A DNA stretch of 64,000 nt, from the NCBI GenBank assembly GCA_030765065.1, contig CM060988.1:178415065-178479064 (forward strand), given 5' to 3'. Shown one piece after another: positions 32,690-43,690 of the stretch. The stretch is from Deroplatys truncata. Its lineage: Eukaryota > Arthropoda > Insecta > Mantodea > Mantidae. Position numbers and translations under genes: made by a program. The first letter of the stretch is position 1, and each line of letters opens with the position of its first letter. Under the pieces are notes generated by a model. That model saw only the letters and a list, made by a program, of their open reading frames with translations, was not told the DNA's origin and searched no databases.

Positions 32690-33700
32690 ATACACGTGAG
32701 CCAAAACACTCCGAACCGCCTGCGCGGTGATTTTCCTCTCCGCATCCTCGGCGCTCGTTGCCGTCTGCCGATATCATATAAAGGCGCGGATGAAAGCATA
32801 CAACATTTTAAAACTACTTTTAAAGGCTTTACTTACCAACGTAACGAAAGGAGATGCTGAAACTGGTCATCGTCGTTGTCCATACATTTTTGGCACCTCT
32901 TTTGGAAACTATCTATCATGACCGATGTCTTCTGTTTCTTCAGTAAGAACTGAACGCCGTCTTTTAGATTTCTTAGCCTGAACACTTCCTGTAGCCTGAA
33001 ATTTACTGTAAAGTTCATGGATTGTTGGAACTTTTACACCTGGAAATCTTGCTGCAAGTCACTTTCACTTGGCGAGCTGATCGAGTTAACACATGCGAAT
33101 CATAAATAAATACACGCTGTGCAGTAGAAAACATATACTGAGCCATAATATACTTTATGACTAAGTACAGGACAAAATAATAAATAACTCGTAATAAGTG
33201 AACTACATCACATCATCATCCACTCAAAATTGCACTTCACACTGCACAGAAAATCACAACAGCGTGACTGTTTACAGTAGCACTGCGTTACTATGTTTTA
33301 TCATGTTTCCACACGCCCCGTGGAAAAACCTGCGAAGCCGGTAATATTGTTCATGAGATGCCTCTCCAGTGTAACTTAAAACATGAAGTGTACAAGACAA
33401 ACCCACACACCCTGGAAGAATTGAAACAAAATATCCGCCAGGAAAGTTCTCAACGTGAACCAAGGCGAGTGATGGATAGTTTCCTAAAGAGGTGTCAAAA
33501 TGTATGGACAACGACGGTGGCCAGTTTCAGCATCTCCATTTGTAAAGTTGGTAAGTAAAGCCTTTAAAAGTAGTTTTAAAAATGTATGGTTTCATCCGCG
33601 CCTTTCTATGATAGCGACAGACGGCAACGAGCGCCGAGGATGCGGACAGGAAAAACACCGCAGGCGGTTCAAAGTCTTTTGGCTCACTCTTAAGGTTGCA
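32690..33700. mobile_element. foldback-like element built from transposase 3' ends
   Basis: Two inverted arms of about 200-225 bp (32,697-32,920 and 33,465-33,695) both contain a transposase C-terminus plus the same flank (GCGCCGAGGATGCGGA, CCGCCTGCG...). The minus arm reads DSFQKRCQKCMDNDDDQFQH then LLSLRW and stop. The plus arm reads VYKTNPHTLEELKQNIRQES, RRVMDSFLKRCQNVW. The minus-strand centre also holds an N-terminal piece (FPGVKVPTIHELYSKFQATG, SVQAKKSKRRRSVLTEETED) joined directly to the C-terminus, a large internal deletion. It derives from the DUF4817-like IS630/mariner type. Confidence 0.65.
32833..33075 (-). pseudogene. internally deleted transposase, HTH fused to C-terminus
   Basis: Minus strand: LAARFPGVKVPTIHELYSKF and QATGSVQAKKSKRRRSVLTE resemble the helix-turn-helix of DUF4817-like transposases. 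The sequence then passes at about 32,920 into MIDSFQKRCQKCMDND and FQHLLSLRW, the C-terminus. The whole catalytic core is missing. The frame shifts at the junction, so no fused protein is expected. Confidence 0.7.
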
Positions 33701-34109
33701 ATGCGCGAAGTGTGCCCCCTCGTAGTATAACCCATAACTATACTGCATTCACTCTTAGGTTGATCCGCGCCAAACAAACACACGTGACCAGTGCACCGCG
33801 GTACAACACTGTAGCAATGCGCGCAGGAAAGTAGTCCCATGCTAATAATCTAAATTTTAGAATTAATTTACCCTTAAATGGTATAATATTCTATATAAAT
33901 TCTTAAGAGTTTAATTAATGTTAATTTGTACCGTTAAACAGAGCTACAATTCCAAACATCTGACATCCGTGTATGCGCAGAATATTGCTTTTAGCTAGAA
34001 ACCAGCAGTTCCTGTTTAGTATCATGGCGCACGGTGATTTGCTCTTGCGTTTTCGTCGACTTACGTAAACCATAAGCGGGTAAACTATTGACTAGTGGTG
34101 AAAACACAA

Positions 34110-34398
34110 TAGTGTTGGAAGTTTATTGTAAGTAATGTGAGAAATGTTTAACACTTCCCATGAAAAAGTGTTGAAATTAACTTCTGAGTTCACCGGTGTT
34201 TCGAGTACAAGTATAAACAGTGCTTGTGCAGAAAAATTTTAAACGGGAAAGTGGTTACAGCCGGGAAAAACAGAAAGCGTGTGAAATACGCGATGCAAGA
34301 ATCTGACAAGAATGCAGTTCACATAACAATAGACAATTCTTTTTTCAAAAGTGAGCCGCCAACAGTTCATAAAGTGCCGCTTCCTGAAAGCGAATAAA
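34110..34398 (+). pseudogene. family T transposase remnant, N-terminal region
   Basis: Conceptual reading after some frame changes gives KLTSEFTGVSSTSINSACAE, then VTAGKNRKRVKYAMQE and SDKNAVHITIDNSFFKSEPP, TVHKVPLPESE and stop. The order HTH (TGVS-T), then TPGKKR-like, then D-K-A-R-TI-F matches the N-terminus of a transposase type common in arthropods. The catalytic domain is absent from both copies in this window, so the family here is non-autonomous. Confidence 0.65.
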
Positions 34399-34417
34399 TG
34401 TAAGAGATTGCATACCT

Positions 34418-35436
34418 TGAGAACGTATTTTGTCTCACGTATGGAAACCTAGTTGAAGAACGTGTTTTCTTTTAACTTGTTTGCAACACGCTTTGGGCGT
34501 CAATTTGAGAAATGTTTGTTGCTGCTACGTATGAAAAGTCAGTTTGAAGATGATGTATTATAAGAGTTGTATTATATTTCAACTGTTGGGGACCCGAACT
34601 TGTAGTAGTTGCAACCTCACGTATGGTAAAAGGTTTCCGGTAGTCTTTGCCCCAAGTTTTAAAAACATATTAACCTTGCAATTTGACTGTTTCGTTAAAT
34701 ATTATATATTTATGTTTGCATCGGCTGCGTCATTATTATTGTTAGAGACACGTATCTCTTGGCAGGGTTGTGATGTGACAAGAATGTAGGCTTACACAGA
34801 TTATAATTTTACTTCACTCCTTTTATTAATGCTTGACACGATTTAAATAACACTTCACTGATATAGAGACATGCGAGATTCTTTTTATTAATTACACTTT
34901 TTAACACGTAAACCTATTTTTCGTCTCACACGAATACGTATTAAATTTCTCGAGGACACTTTTTACGTCTGGTTAAGAACAGTGTTTGCAGGCAAATGAA
35001 CTGATTTCAACCGCCTAACCTTGTAAATTTCTGTATTTCAAGTCTCTGATTGGCTATTCCTAATCCAATAGAATACCTTCTTTTAACTAAAGCTTTTTCT
35101 GGTTGTTGATTGGCTAATTTATAAACTGTCACTAAAATTGTTACTCCAATAATCAGAAGTAGTATTATTAAACTCTCAAACTCATTATTGCCTCAAGGTT
35201 ACCTCATTGTTAGCAAATTTTAACTTATTATTCTCACAGCTCCTACATTATTAAATTACGTAATGCATTCACATAACATTATTGAACACGTTTACAATAA
35301 TATAAGCTTATGCAATGACTGTTACATACATTTTACAAAATTATTACATACACATATTGCTTCAAGGCGGGCTGTTATTGAATTTACATATTTTATAATT
35401 TGACTGAAATCATTTAAGTGTTAAAAATACTGTTCA
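34418..35436 (-). mobile_element. solo LTR (family L1), inserted in the DNA transposon
   Basis: TG...CA block of 1,019 bp with a 4-bp duplication ACCT on each side (34,414-34,417 and 35,437-35,440). The uninterrupted site is present in the other family T copy near 49,672. Related LTRs lie at 48,712, 55,035, 59,000 and 63,340. No internal region is present. Orientation is tentative, from CCAAT-type boxes followed by AATAAA on the minus strand. An old solo LTR of a Ty3- or BEL-like element. Confidence 0.85.
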
Positions 35437-35477
35437 ACCTGTTACTTTCTTTTTTGCTAGTTTCTTTTAGAATTAAC

Positions 35478-35509
<32 letters not shown>
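35478..35509. repeat. (ATT)n microsatellite
   Basis: About ten units inside the DNA transposon. The second copy has only ATTATTAT at the homologous place, so the tract expanded after the copies separated. Confidence 0.9.
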
Positions 35510-35513
<4 letters not shown>

Positions 35514-35756
35514 ACAAACGTTTATTTTGTTGCAACTTCAATCTTATCACCTTCAACCCTAACAGAATACCTAATCACCCTTTAAGTTGTCGGACCCCGT
35601 TCCTTTTGCATTACGTGTCGCCTGTACTCATCACATGGTCGTGAAAGTATGACAGTATTTCCGTCGCGAATGGCTGAAGGTTACGTTATAACGGTGCACT
35701 GGTCACCTGAATTTTGTTTTGGTGAGGATCAAACTAATGGTGAATACAGTTTAGTT

Positions 35757-35845
35757 ACGTGGTAGAGATTCAAAACTTTTTGCAATGTAGGGGACCGCAA
35801 AACATGTATTTACGGTGAAACTTCGATATTGAATGCAATAACTGG
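35757..35845 (+). repeat. diverged A/B right-half fragment
   Basis: GACCGCAAAACATGTATTTA and GGTGAAACTTCGATATTGAA. Confidence 0.6.
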
Positions 35846-36349
35846 AGAGTTGCAGAAAGTTTCCCTGCAACAGAAGACCGCAGAGTTAGCCGGGGTGGAG
35901 CGACACGCTATGTCGTGATTTAAACACGCCACGCCCAATTAAATGCCGCCACTTGAGGAAATATATTCCAAGACCTTGACAGACCGCATAAGGTCTATTT
36001 CACACCTTGGACCTCTCAATAGACTTTAATTTATGTCTGTATGTTAATTACTTACTGTTAACTCCGGAAACCGTCTGTCAAAGTTAACAAGCCAGTATCT
36101 CCCCGATGTTGACAGCATCGCTTTGGTATTTCTTTGTTAATCAGATCAGTCTGTCTCAAACAGTGGGGCGTGACCCAAATAAGAACCGCTTCTTGTAAAG
36201 AAGTGTCACTCTGCTTGTTTAAATTCATATTATTGTTAAGAGCAGTGACATATGTCACAGGCCTCTTATTTTCTAAGTTCTCGAATCAAATCTGGGAATT
36301 TTAAATTTATTTTATGGCTTTTTGCAAACCATAACTTAATCTTTAGTGC
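35846..36349. other. no recognised feature
   Basis: Unassigned spacer. No gene or repeat recognised. Confidence 0.5.
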
Positions 36350-36500
36350 TGTATTCACTCAATTCTCTCAACTCACTCTTCTACAAACGATTTAAAAAGC
36401 GGGTGACTACGTGATGACCTTGCGACTTACACTTGAGAAACTCAAAGCAGTAACAAAGGATATCTCGGAAATGGCTAACGCCAAAAAAGTTTTGACAAAC
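36350..36500 (+). repeat. diverged family B fragment
   Basis: AACTCACTCTTCTACAAACG ... GATATCTCGGAAATGGCTAA follow the B order with much decay. It resembles the old copy at 583. Confidence 0.55.
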
Positions 36501-36603
36501 AGGTAGAGGGGTATTAGTAACTAAACCATCAAGTTAGAAACGCACCGAGCGCTGGTGAGGAGAGAAGTTGGAAGCGCTTGTGACGTTGCAGTGCAAGCAA
36601 ATA

Positions 36604-37878
36604 CAGAGTGATTTTAAATGTTAGACCCATTTTATAAAATTCGTATTTATTAAAGCACAAATCCAAAATGAACAATCTGTATAACAATGAAAAGAGGAAG
36701 TTTCAAAGTTTCTTTCGACGGGCGGTGATGGTTTTAGAAGCGGCCGGTAGAGTGCTCCCGCAATAGGCCGCCATTGCGTTTCCTGTCAGTACGTAGTGAG
36801 ATGGCTACTGTGGGACACAAGGTTATTGAGTTCGCAAATTGTAGTGCAGCGGGCATTTTGTAGCAAATTCGGTATTGAACCACCAACTAGAAAAAGCATT
36901 AGCCGTTGGTTTACGCAATTTAAACAGATTGGAAGTGTGTGTAAAGGAGAAAGCACAGACCGATCGCGTGTGTCAGAGGAGGACGTCAGACGGATTGAAG
37001 ACAGTTTTGTTCGCAGTCTACCCATAGAGCTAGTAGAGAACTTGATTACCCCAACCAACTGTATGGAAAGTTCTGAGACAGCGTTTGCTGTACAAGCCCT
37101 ACCGATTACAACTTGTGCAGGCTCTTAAACCTAAAGACAAAGACAAGCGTCTCGAATTTTGTGGTTATGTGCTAGGAATGATGGAGGATGACGCGTTTCT
37201 ACAGCGTATCATTTTTAGCGATGAAGCGATTCTTAGTGGAAAAGTCAACAGACACAATGTTGGGGTTTGCAAAATCCACATTCAACACGAAAGAGACCCG
37301 TCGAAAGTAAACGTGTTCTGTGTCTTATCCCGTACAAAGGTTTAAGGACCATTTTTCTTTGCGGAGAAAACTGTAACTGGAATAACGTACCTGGACATGT
37401 TGGAACAATGGTTGTTCCCTCAAATTATGGAAGATTCACAGGACCTCATTTTCCAACAGGATGGAGCTCCGCCCCATTGGCACAGCTTTTTGAATGAATC
37501 CCTTCCTCAGCGCTGGCTAGGTCGCAGGGTAAATGAAGACCTGGCTCTACACTTCTGGCCACCGAGATCTCCTGATCTCACCCGATGTAACTATTTCTTA
37601 TGGGATTATGTTAAGGAAGGCTCTACCTACAACTCTGAACGTATCACTGCTGCCGTGCACTCAGTAACAGAAGATACGCCTGCTCGTGTGTGGGACGAGT
37701 TTGGCTATCGCGTTGATGTTTGCCGTGCAGCAAACGGTGGACACATTGAACATTTATAATGTATTAAACAAAACTTTGAAAATTCCTCTGTTTATTGATA
37801 TAAACATGGTTCATGTTGGATTTGTACTTTAATAAATACGAATTTTATAAAATGGGTCCATCATTTAAAATCACCCTG
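36604..37878 (+). mobile_element. IS630/Tc1/mariner-type transposon with long TIRs
   Basis: TIRs of about 75-80 bp share GGTGATTTTAAATG-like starts and ATTTTATAAAATTCGTATTT. TA lies at 36,602-36,603 and 37,879-37,880. Length is 1,275 bp. It contains one DUF4817-like transposase gene, broken. The TIRs differ at only a few places, so this copy is younger than most neighbours. Confidence 0.9.
36800..37759 (+). pseudogene. DUF4817-like mariner transposase, frameshifted
   Basis: ATG 36,800 opens MATVGHKVIEFANCSAAGI and soon hits a stop. A shifted frame carries VVQRAFCSKFGIEPPTRKSI, SRWFTQFKQIGSVCKGESTD and RRIEDSFVRS (helix-turn-helix domain). Next come KPYRLQLVQALKPKDKDKRL, IIFSDEAILSGKVNRHNV (first Asp), LIFQQDGAPPHWHSFLNESL (second Asp) and PPRSPDLTRCNYFLWDYVKE, where the family's third catalytic Asp (usually CDFFLW) is Asn. 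GGHIEHL is the typical C-terminal end. At least three frameshifts. Length and order otherwise match the family. Confidence 0.9.
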
Positions 37879-37959
37879 TATATTATACAGATCAAAGGCA
37901 CTACACTCTACTTCGATATCAGGTAGACCAGAATAAATAAGGAGTATAGGAGGGGAAAA

Positions 37960-38547
37960 AATCTGATGTGACAAGCACAACATTTTCTAACCTTTATCGT
38001 TTATTAATGGGTATATAAACTTATGTTACTAAAGCTTATTTTTCTACCTACTTCATTTTAAAATAAACATTTGCAGAAACAGCTACATTACACATTTCGT
38101 TAAAGATACAAAGGGAACAGCGATAGTCAAATGTTTAAGAACTGGACGCTATATGCTGGCCTTAAAATTCCATACTGTTTCCACGACATCGCGAGAAACA
38201 AGTGAATAATAATGGATGTCTCACAAACAGCTTATGCCACGAAAAAAGTTATTTTACATAAATTATGCGTCTTAAAAAGGTCTACAGTTTTTGTAGTACG
38301 TTTTCGTCTATAGCTTAACGTTTAACAATTATATAAATTTACAGAAAATTCCCTCCAAATGAAGAGGACTTCATAGGCTATTCCCCAAAATCCAAACTGG
38401 CTAGTTTGGGGTGTAAAGGGGATTTTTTTTTAAAATCTTCGTGTCGCATCTTTATAAGATATTGAACCTAAATACCGAATTTGGTATTTATTCGACTTTT
38501 CGTTTTGAGTTACACTGTTGACGACACAGCGTTTTTTAAAGATGCTT
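37960..38547 (+). repeat. family B repeat, left two-thirds
   Basis: AAAATCTGATGTGACAAGCA, the TTATCGTTTATTAATGGGTA B marker and CTGGACGCTATATGCTGGCC are all present. It ends where a reversed right end begins. Confidence 0.85.
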
Positions 38548-38790
38548 TTTACTTTTTCTGTCACGTACTATTAGGTAGAGAAGGTATCGCATGCGACCCA
38601 AAACCGGGATTTCACTGGAAATTCTTGTTTTGAGGCTCCCTGAATCTCAAAAAAAGGAAGCATAAAAAGAGCGGAGTGTGTGTGTCTATGAACAGCATAA
38701 CTCGAAAACGAAAAACTTGGTATTTAAATTCAGTATCCTCCAAGGATACGACACGAAGATTTTTAAGAAAGCCCAGCTTTAAATGTGCAT
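38548..38790 (-). repeat. family B right-end fragment
   Basis: TTTTACTTTTTCTGTCACGT to CGACACGAAGATTTTTAAGA. Confidence 0.75.
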
Positions 38791-39044
38791 AAATATGATA
38801 AAAATAAATTTTTATTTAATCTTAACTTTGCAGCACAAATTGGTGTGCCATATAATTGTACTGATTGTAGATTAACTGTAATGGAACTAAATGACCTAAC
38901 ACGTGTGCGTCAAGCTGCAATCCTGAATACTTGTAATAAGTGAATTGCTAATTAAATAAGCGATAACCCCCCCCCACACACACACACACACACACATTCA
39001 AACACCAGACTCTGCGCATACCTTAAATGTTTTGTTTAAAGGCA
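38791..39044. other. spacer with C-run and (CA)n
   Basis: CCCCCCCCC followed by (CA)n at about 38,969-38,996. Nothing else recognised. Confidence 0.6.
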
Positions 39045-39122
39045 ACTTTCTGGAGTCCAACCGGGTTTCGAACCCGGAACACATATAAGAGGCAGTTTCT
39101 CTACCGAAGGAGCTCTGGGACC
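39045..39122 (-). repeat. tRNA-like SINE head
   Basis: Minus strand: GAGCTCCTTCGGTAGAGAAA (A box) and CCGGGTTCGAAACCCGGTTG (B box, perfect T-arm hairpin). The acceptor ends do not pair convincingly, so it is a SINE or tRNA pseudogene. Confidence 0.6.
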
Positions 39123-39619
39123 AGTAATAACAGTTACTTTATTCATTTTCAAACGATGGTCTTTCATTTAGCGATCTCCTCTCTGTCAATATGGAGGCCC
39201 CTTTGCATTTCTGCTTAGGCAAACCTTTTAGCACATATATTTGGAAGGAAGGTAGGTTTACAAACCACAGCCTTTACCAGCCATCACATCATCAGTGCAG
39301 CACAACAGTATTTACGTGATATACATTTAGCGTAAACCGCTCGGCAATATCATTGTACCGTCCTACTAAAACGCGATTGTGAATTCCAAATGAATTGCAT
39401 TATATTAGCTTACGAAGCGTAACAGGGGGCGGCAAAGGGCAGCGCCAAATGGATACAAAAGCTTTAATCTAACTAAAACACAGCGAGAACATAGACGTTT
39501 CTGGCTATTCAGTGTATGTCCCACTCTGGTAAGTGACGCGAAAGTGAAAACATATACCATTTTACTGTGTAGCCGCCAGAATCCACAGCTGCCCCTGTTG
39601 TTATATCATTCGCTAAGGT
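39123..39619. other. no recognised feature
   Basis: Unassigned spacer. Confidence 0.5.
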
Positions 39620-39710
39620 CGTTTACTTTTTATCTCACGTACGTGCAGGAAGTATTGCATTCCACATCGAGATTTCCCCGGAAATACATGTTCTGAATCT
39701 TTCTAATTTT
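39620..39710 (-). repeat. A/B right-end fragment
   Basis: CTTTTTATCTCACGTACGTG then GAAGTATTGCATTCCACATC. Confidence 0.6.
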
Positions 39711-39780
39711 AAAAACATCTTATGTGATACCTTCATATGGCTTTCTCTACCCTCTATCGTCTATTAGTACGTACAAAAAT
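39711..39780 (+). repeat. family B left-end fragment
   Basis: CATCTTATGTGATACCTTCA then CTCTATCGTCTATTAGTACG. Confidence 0.75.
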
Positions 39781-40465
39781 TTCTCTACTACGTATAGTAA
39801 CTAGAGAAAGTATTGCATTGCACCCAAAAATTCAATACCGAGATTTCATCAGAAATGCATGTTTTAAGGATTTTCAAGAAAATCCCCCACTCCAGACTAC
39901 GCTTTAAATAGAACATTTATCGAACATTTTGCTTTTTTAAAAAATGGCTCTAACGATTTTAAATAAAATATCATATTTTAAGATATGGTATTTTCTGAAT
40001 TTATTGGGAATATCCCCAAAAGTCCTCTTCATTCTGAATGACTTTCGCATAACTGGTAAACCGTATGAAATAGACAAAATTTTCTGTACAAAAAACGTAG
40101 AGCTTGTTAAAACACACAGTTTATGTCATTTACATTTTTTTGTGGAGTGAACCATTTCCGAGATATTCGTTGTTATTTTCTTCAATTTGCCAATATTTAT
40201 GATCTTTCTCTAATGGGAATTGGTTATTCGTTTGTACTGGGCATACAAAGAGAATGGAGTACATCACATAGCAACCAGCTCTTAATGATTCGACTATAGC
40301 TTAAAGCCTACTATATTCCCCTTTACCTACAAGAAAATTAGCAATAAGATAGTTTCTGCATATGTTTATCTCGATTAACATGAAGTAGATGGAGAATAAG
40401 CGTTTGTAAAAATAGTTTGTACAAGAGTAGAGAAAGTCATCTGAGTGGATCACATCAGATTTTTT
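39781..40465 (-). repeat. family A repeat with internal deletion
   Basis: TTTCTCTACTACGTATAGTA to the left end GATCACATCAGATTTTTTTT. The CA-tract region is missing: ATGTTTTAAGGATTTTCAAG is a deletion joint. Confidence 0.85.
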
Positions 40466-41250
40466 TTCTATCTACTACATTTTAATCAAAATAAACCGTT
40501 GCAGAAATTGCTACATTACACATTTCGTCATAGATACAAAGGGAACAGCGATAGTCAAATGTTTAACAACTGGACGCTATATACTGGCCTTAAAATTCCA
40601 TACTGTTTCCATGACATCGCGAGAAACAACTGAATGTTTAAAGAATTTTAAGGAAATGACCAAGAAGTGAGCAATTCAACTATCAATAACGGATATTTCA
40701 GAAATGGCTTACGTCACAAAAAACTTATTTTAAACAAATTGTGTGTTTTAAAGACACCTACTTTTTTGTGTAGTACGTTTTCGTCTATCCCTTAACGTTT
40801 ACCAGTTATACATGAATATATAAAATTCCTTCCGAATGAAGAGGACTTCACAGGCTATTCCCAGAAAATTCAAGATAGTTTTATATGCTTGTCATGTAAA
40901 TACTTTAATATATGGTATTTTAATCAAAATCGTTAGCCATTTTTTACAAAATAAATAATTTCGAAAACTTTCCATGTAAAGGGTAGTGATTTTCTTGAAA
41001 ATATTCGTGTCGCATCCTGGAAGGCCCTAAACCTAATACCAAGTTTGGTGTTTATCGACTTTTCGTTTTTGAGTTATGCTGTTCACAGACACACACATAC
41101 ACACACACGCGCGCGCGCGTACGTTTTTCTATTTTGTTTTATTCAGGGAGCCTCAAAACGTGTATTTCCGGTGAAAACTCAGTATCAAATTTTTGTGTCA
41201 AATTAAATACTTCCCCTACTTTAAGTACGTAGTAGAGAAAGTAAAAACGC
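40466..41250 (+). repeat. family B repeat lacking left terminus
   Basis: CTATCTACTACATTTTAATC through the B core to the right end ACGTAGTAGAGAAAGTAAA. A mixed (CA)n(CG)n tract lies at about 41,089-41,120. Confidence 0.85.
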
Positions 41251-41565
41251 AATGTCGGATAAATAAAAAAGTTGTATTTTTCAGTATTTTCTAGCATAAG
41301 ACACGGAAACTACACCGAGCCGATGCTAAGCTTTATGTGGACAGATCTTCTTGTTATTCTCAAAAAAGTTATAACTAATTTTTATTAAATACCATAAATT
41401 CATGAAAAATAAGAAGCTTATCTTTAATTTTCAGCAAAAATACTGTGAAGTCCTCTTTGTTGGGAATGAAGTTTGTAAACCTTTTTATATCTGGTAAACT
41501 CTTAAGGTACAAATAGAAACTTACTGCACAAGTAGATCAAACAACATAATATATTTATTATTGGT
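41251..41565 (-). repeat. strongly diverged A/B fragment
   Basis: Order of landmarks (AGGATTTTTCAGTATTTTC-like, TATAACTAATTTTTATTAAA, ATCTTTAATTTTCAGCAAAA, ATATCTGGTAAACTCTTAAG) fits a reversed central part. Confidence 0.5.
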
Positions 41566-41594
41566 GCAAATTTTCCAATATTTTCAATTTTTAT

Positions 41595-41685
41595 TTTGTC
41601 TACGACGTATATAGTAGGTAAAGATGGTATTTACATTCCACACAAAAATTCGATACTGAGATTTCAACGAAAGTACATGTTTTCA
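41595..41685 (-). repeat. A/B right-end fragment
   Basis: TTTTGTCTACGACGTATATA then CACACAAAAATTCGATACTG. Confidence 0.7.
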
Positions 41686-42570
41686 CACATGACTTTCTCT
41701 ACTCTTGTACAAACTATTTTTACACTCTTATTCTGCATCTATTTCATACTTATCGAGATAAACATTTGCAGAAACGATCTTTTGACATGCAAAGAGAATT
41801 ACATTTTACACATAGCAACCAGTTCTAAAAATATTTGACTATCGCTTAAGGCGTACTATGTTCCCCTTGTTTTGTATTTACAAGGGCAATATAGAAATAC
41901 AGTAGCCTTTAAGCACATACATATCTCTTAATAGCTGGTTGTTAGGTGCAGCACCATTCCCTTTCCCACAGATTAATACTCTTTGCATATCCAAGACAAT
42001 AAAATGAATAACGAATTCCCATTTGAGAAAATAAGTATTGAAAAATTTAAGGGAATAACAAGTAATATCTAGAAAATGGTTCACTCAACAAAAAAATGTA
42101 TATGACATAAATTGTGTATTTTAACGCGATCTACATTTTTTGTGTAGTAAACTTTTGTCTATCTCTTATGGTTCACCAGTTTACCAAAAGTCGTTCACAA
42201 TTAAGAATACTTTTGGAGACATTCCCAGAAATTTCAAGATATACATTTTATTTGACATGAAAATATCTTAAACATATGATATTTTAATCAAAATCGTTAG
42301 TCATCTTTGAGAAAATTATATTTTTCGAAAAATGTTCCATGTAAAGGGTAATCTGGGGTGGGGGATTTTCTTGAAAACCTTCGTGTCGCATCTCTGGAAG
42401 ATACTGAACCTAAATACCAAGTTTGGTGTTTATCAGACTGTTCGTTTCTGAGTTATGCTGTTCACAGACACACACGGGCATGTTTCCAAAACTGCTTTTT
42501 TTGGATTCAGGGGGCCTCAAAACATGTATTTCCGGTGAAATCTCGATATCGAATTTTTGGATGGAATAGG
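41686..42570 (+). repeat. family A repeat with inverted internal module
   Basis: CACACATGACTTTCTCTACT to GAATTTTTGGATGGAATAGG. Between about 41,778 and 41,990 it carries the same reversed-plus-forward module arrangement as the copy at 1,380-2,281. Confidence 0.85.
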
Positions 42571-43065
42571 TTTAATATCTTCCAAAGATGCGACACGAAG
42601 ATATGCCAGAAAGTCCCCTCACCCCAAATTACGCCTTACGTGATTCACTTCTTTAATTTTTTTATTTTTAAAAAATGACTAAAGATTTTGATTAAAATAC
42701 TATACATTAAAGATATTTACATCACAAATGTATACTTATCTTGAATATTCTGGGAAATCTTGTATAACTGGTAAACGTTAAGCGATAGACGAAAACGTTT
42801 CACATAAGACATGTAGATGTCTTTAAAACACTCAATTTATTTCAAATAACTTTGTTTATGGCATCGGCCATTTACGAGATTATTAATGGTTCGAAAAGAT
42901 CATTCCTATAACGTGCTACGTTCAGTTGTTTCTCACGATGTCATGGAAACAGTATTGAATTTTAAGCCAGCATATAACTCCAGTTGTTAAACATTTGACT
43001 ATCGCTGTTCCCTTTATAACGAAATGTGTAATGTATACCCACTAGTAAGCGCTAGAGGGTAGGGA
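42571..43065 (-). repeat. family B repeat, partial
   Basis: ATATCTTCCAAAGATGCGAC through CACGATGTCATGGAAACAGT to ATCGCTGTTCCCTTTATAAC and a reversed left-end remnant (GTAAGCGCTAGAGGGTAGGG). Confidence 0.8.
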
Positions 43066-43225
43066 AATTTTTCAGTAATGTTGTTTACACACACAACCTT
43101 TTTTTCTAAAAATGCTTTTCCTTGGATTCTTGGTACTTCAAAACGTATTACTAGTGAAATCTCAAATAACATTTTATGAGGAATACAAGTAGTTCCTCTA
43201 TAGATATACACTAGAGAAAGTAATA
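43066..43225 (+). repeat. A/B right-half fragment
   Basis: AGTAATGTTGTTTACACACA to ATACACTAGAGAAAGTAATA. Confidence 0.65.
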
Positions 43226-43690
43226 AATACAGAAGCGCCTCGCAGGGGCTGTACTGTCTCCTGGCATTGCCTTCTTCCTGTGATTCACGCCTGTTTACTG
43301 CACCTCCGGGAATAACGGAAATAGATGTCTGTGCACACGCGTTTTATAGAGTTATTTACGGCAATTGCGGCTAATGATAATGTCCAACGCACAGGTACGG
43401 ACTTTTAAAACAGCTTCAAATTATACTCCTGCCCTTTCAGCGACGTATTAGGTAGGGGGTGAGGGTGCCGCTTCAAACTTGGGGTTTAGCTACTGGAAAG
43501 AGGTAGTGCTTACTTCATATAAGGCAAGTGAGCGGTAAGGACGCGCGATAGTGAAAGTGTCTTGGCTCTTTTACATTGTACGCGTCACAGGCGGCAGGAG
43601 TTCAGCCTACTGTGTACCCTCGAATCAGCTACAGCTTTTCCTGAGAGATAAACCTGAAATACGCGTAGTGAGACCCCATGAATAAAAACC
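43226..43690. other. no recognised feature
   Basis: GC-richer than the flanks, but no gene or known repeat was identified. Confidence 0.4.

Larger units (their letters stand above)
33741..35751 (+). mobile_element. TA-flanked DNA transposon (family T), interrupted by a solo LTR
   Basis: Imperfect TIRs of about 55 bp: the left holds GCATTCACTCTTAGGTTGAT and GACCAGTGCACCG, and the right ends CTAATGGTGAATACAGTT. TA lies on both sides (33,739-33,740 and 35,752-35,753). Without the LTR the element is about 988 bp, against 984 bp for the second copy at 48,992. It contains a transposase N-terminal remnant and an (ATT)n tract. TA target and TIRs fit the IS630/Tc1/mariner group. Confidence 0.9.
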
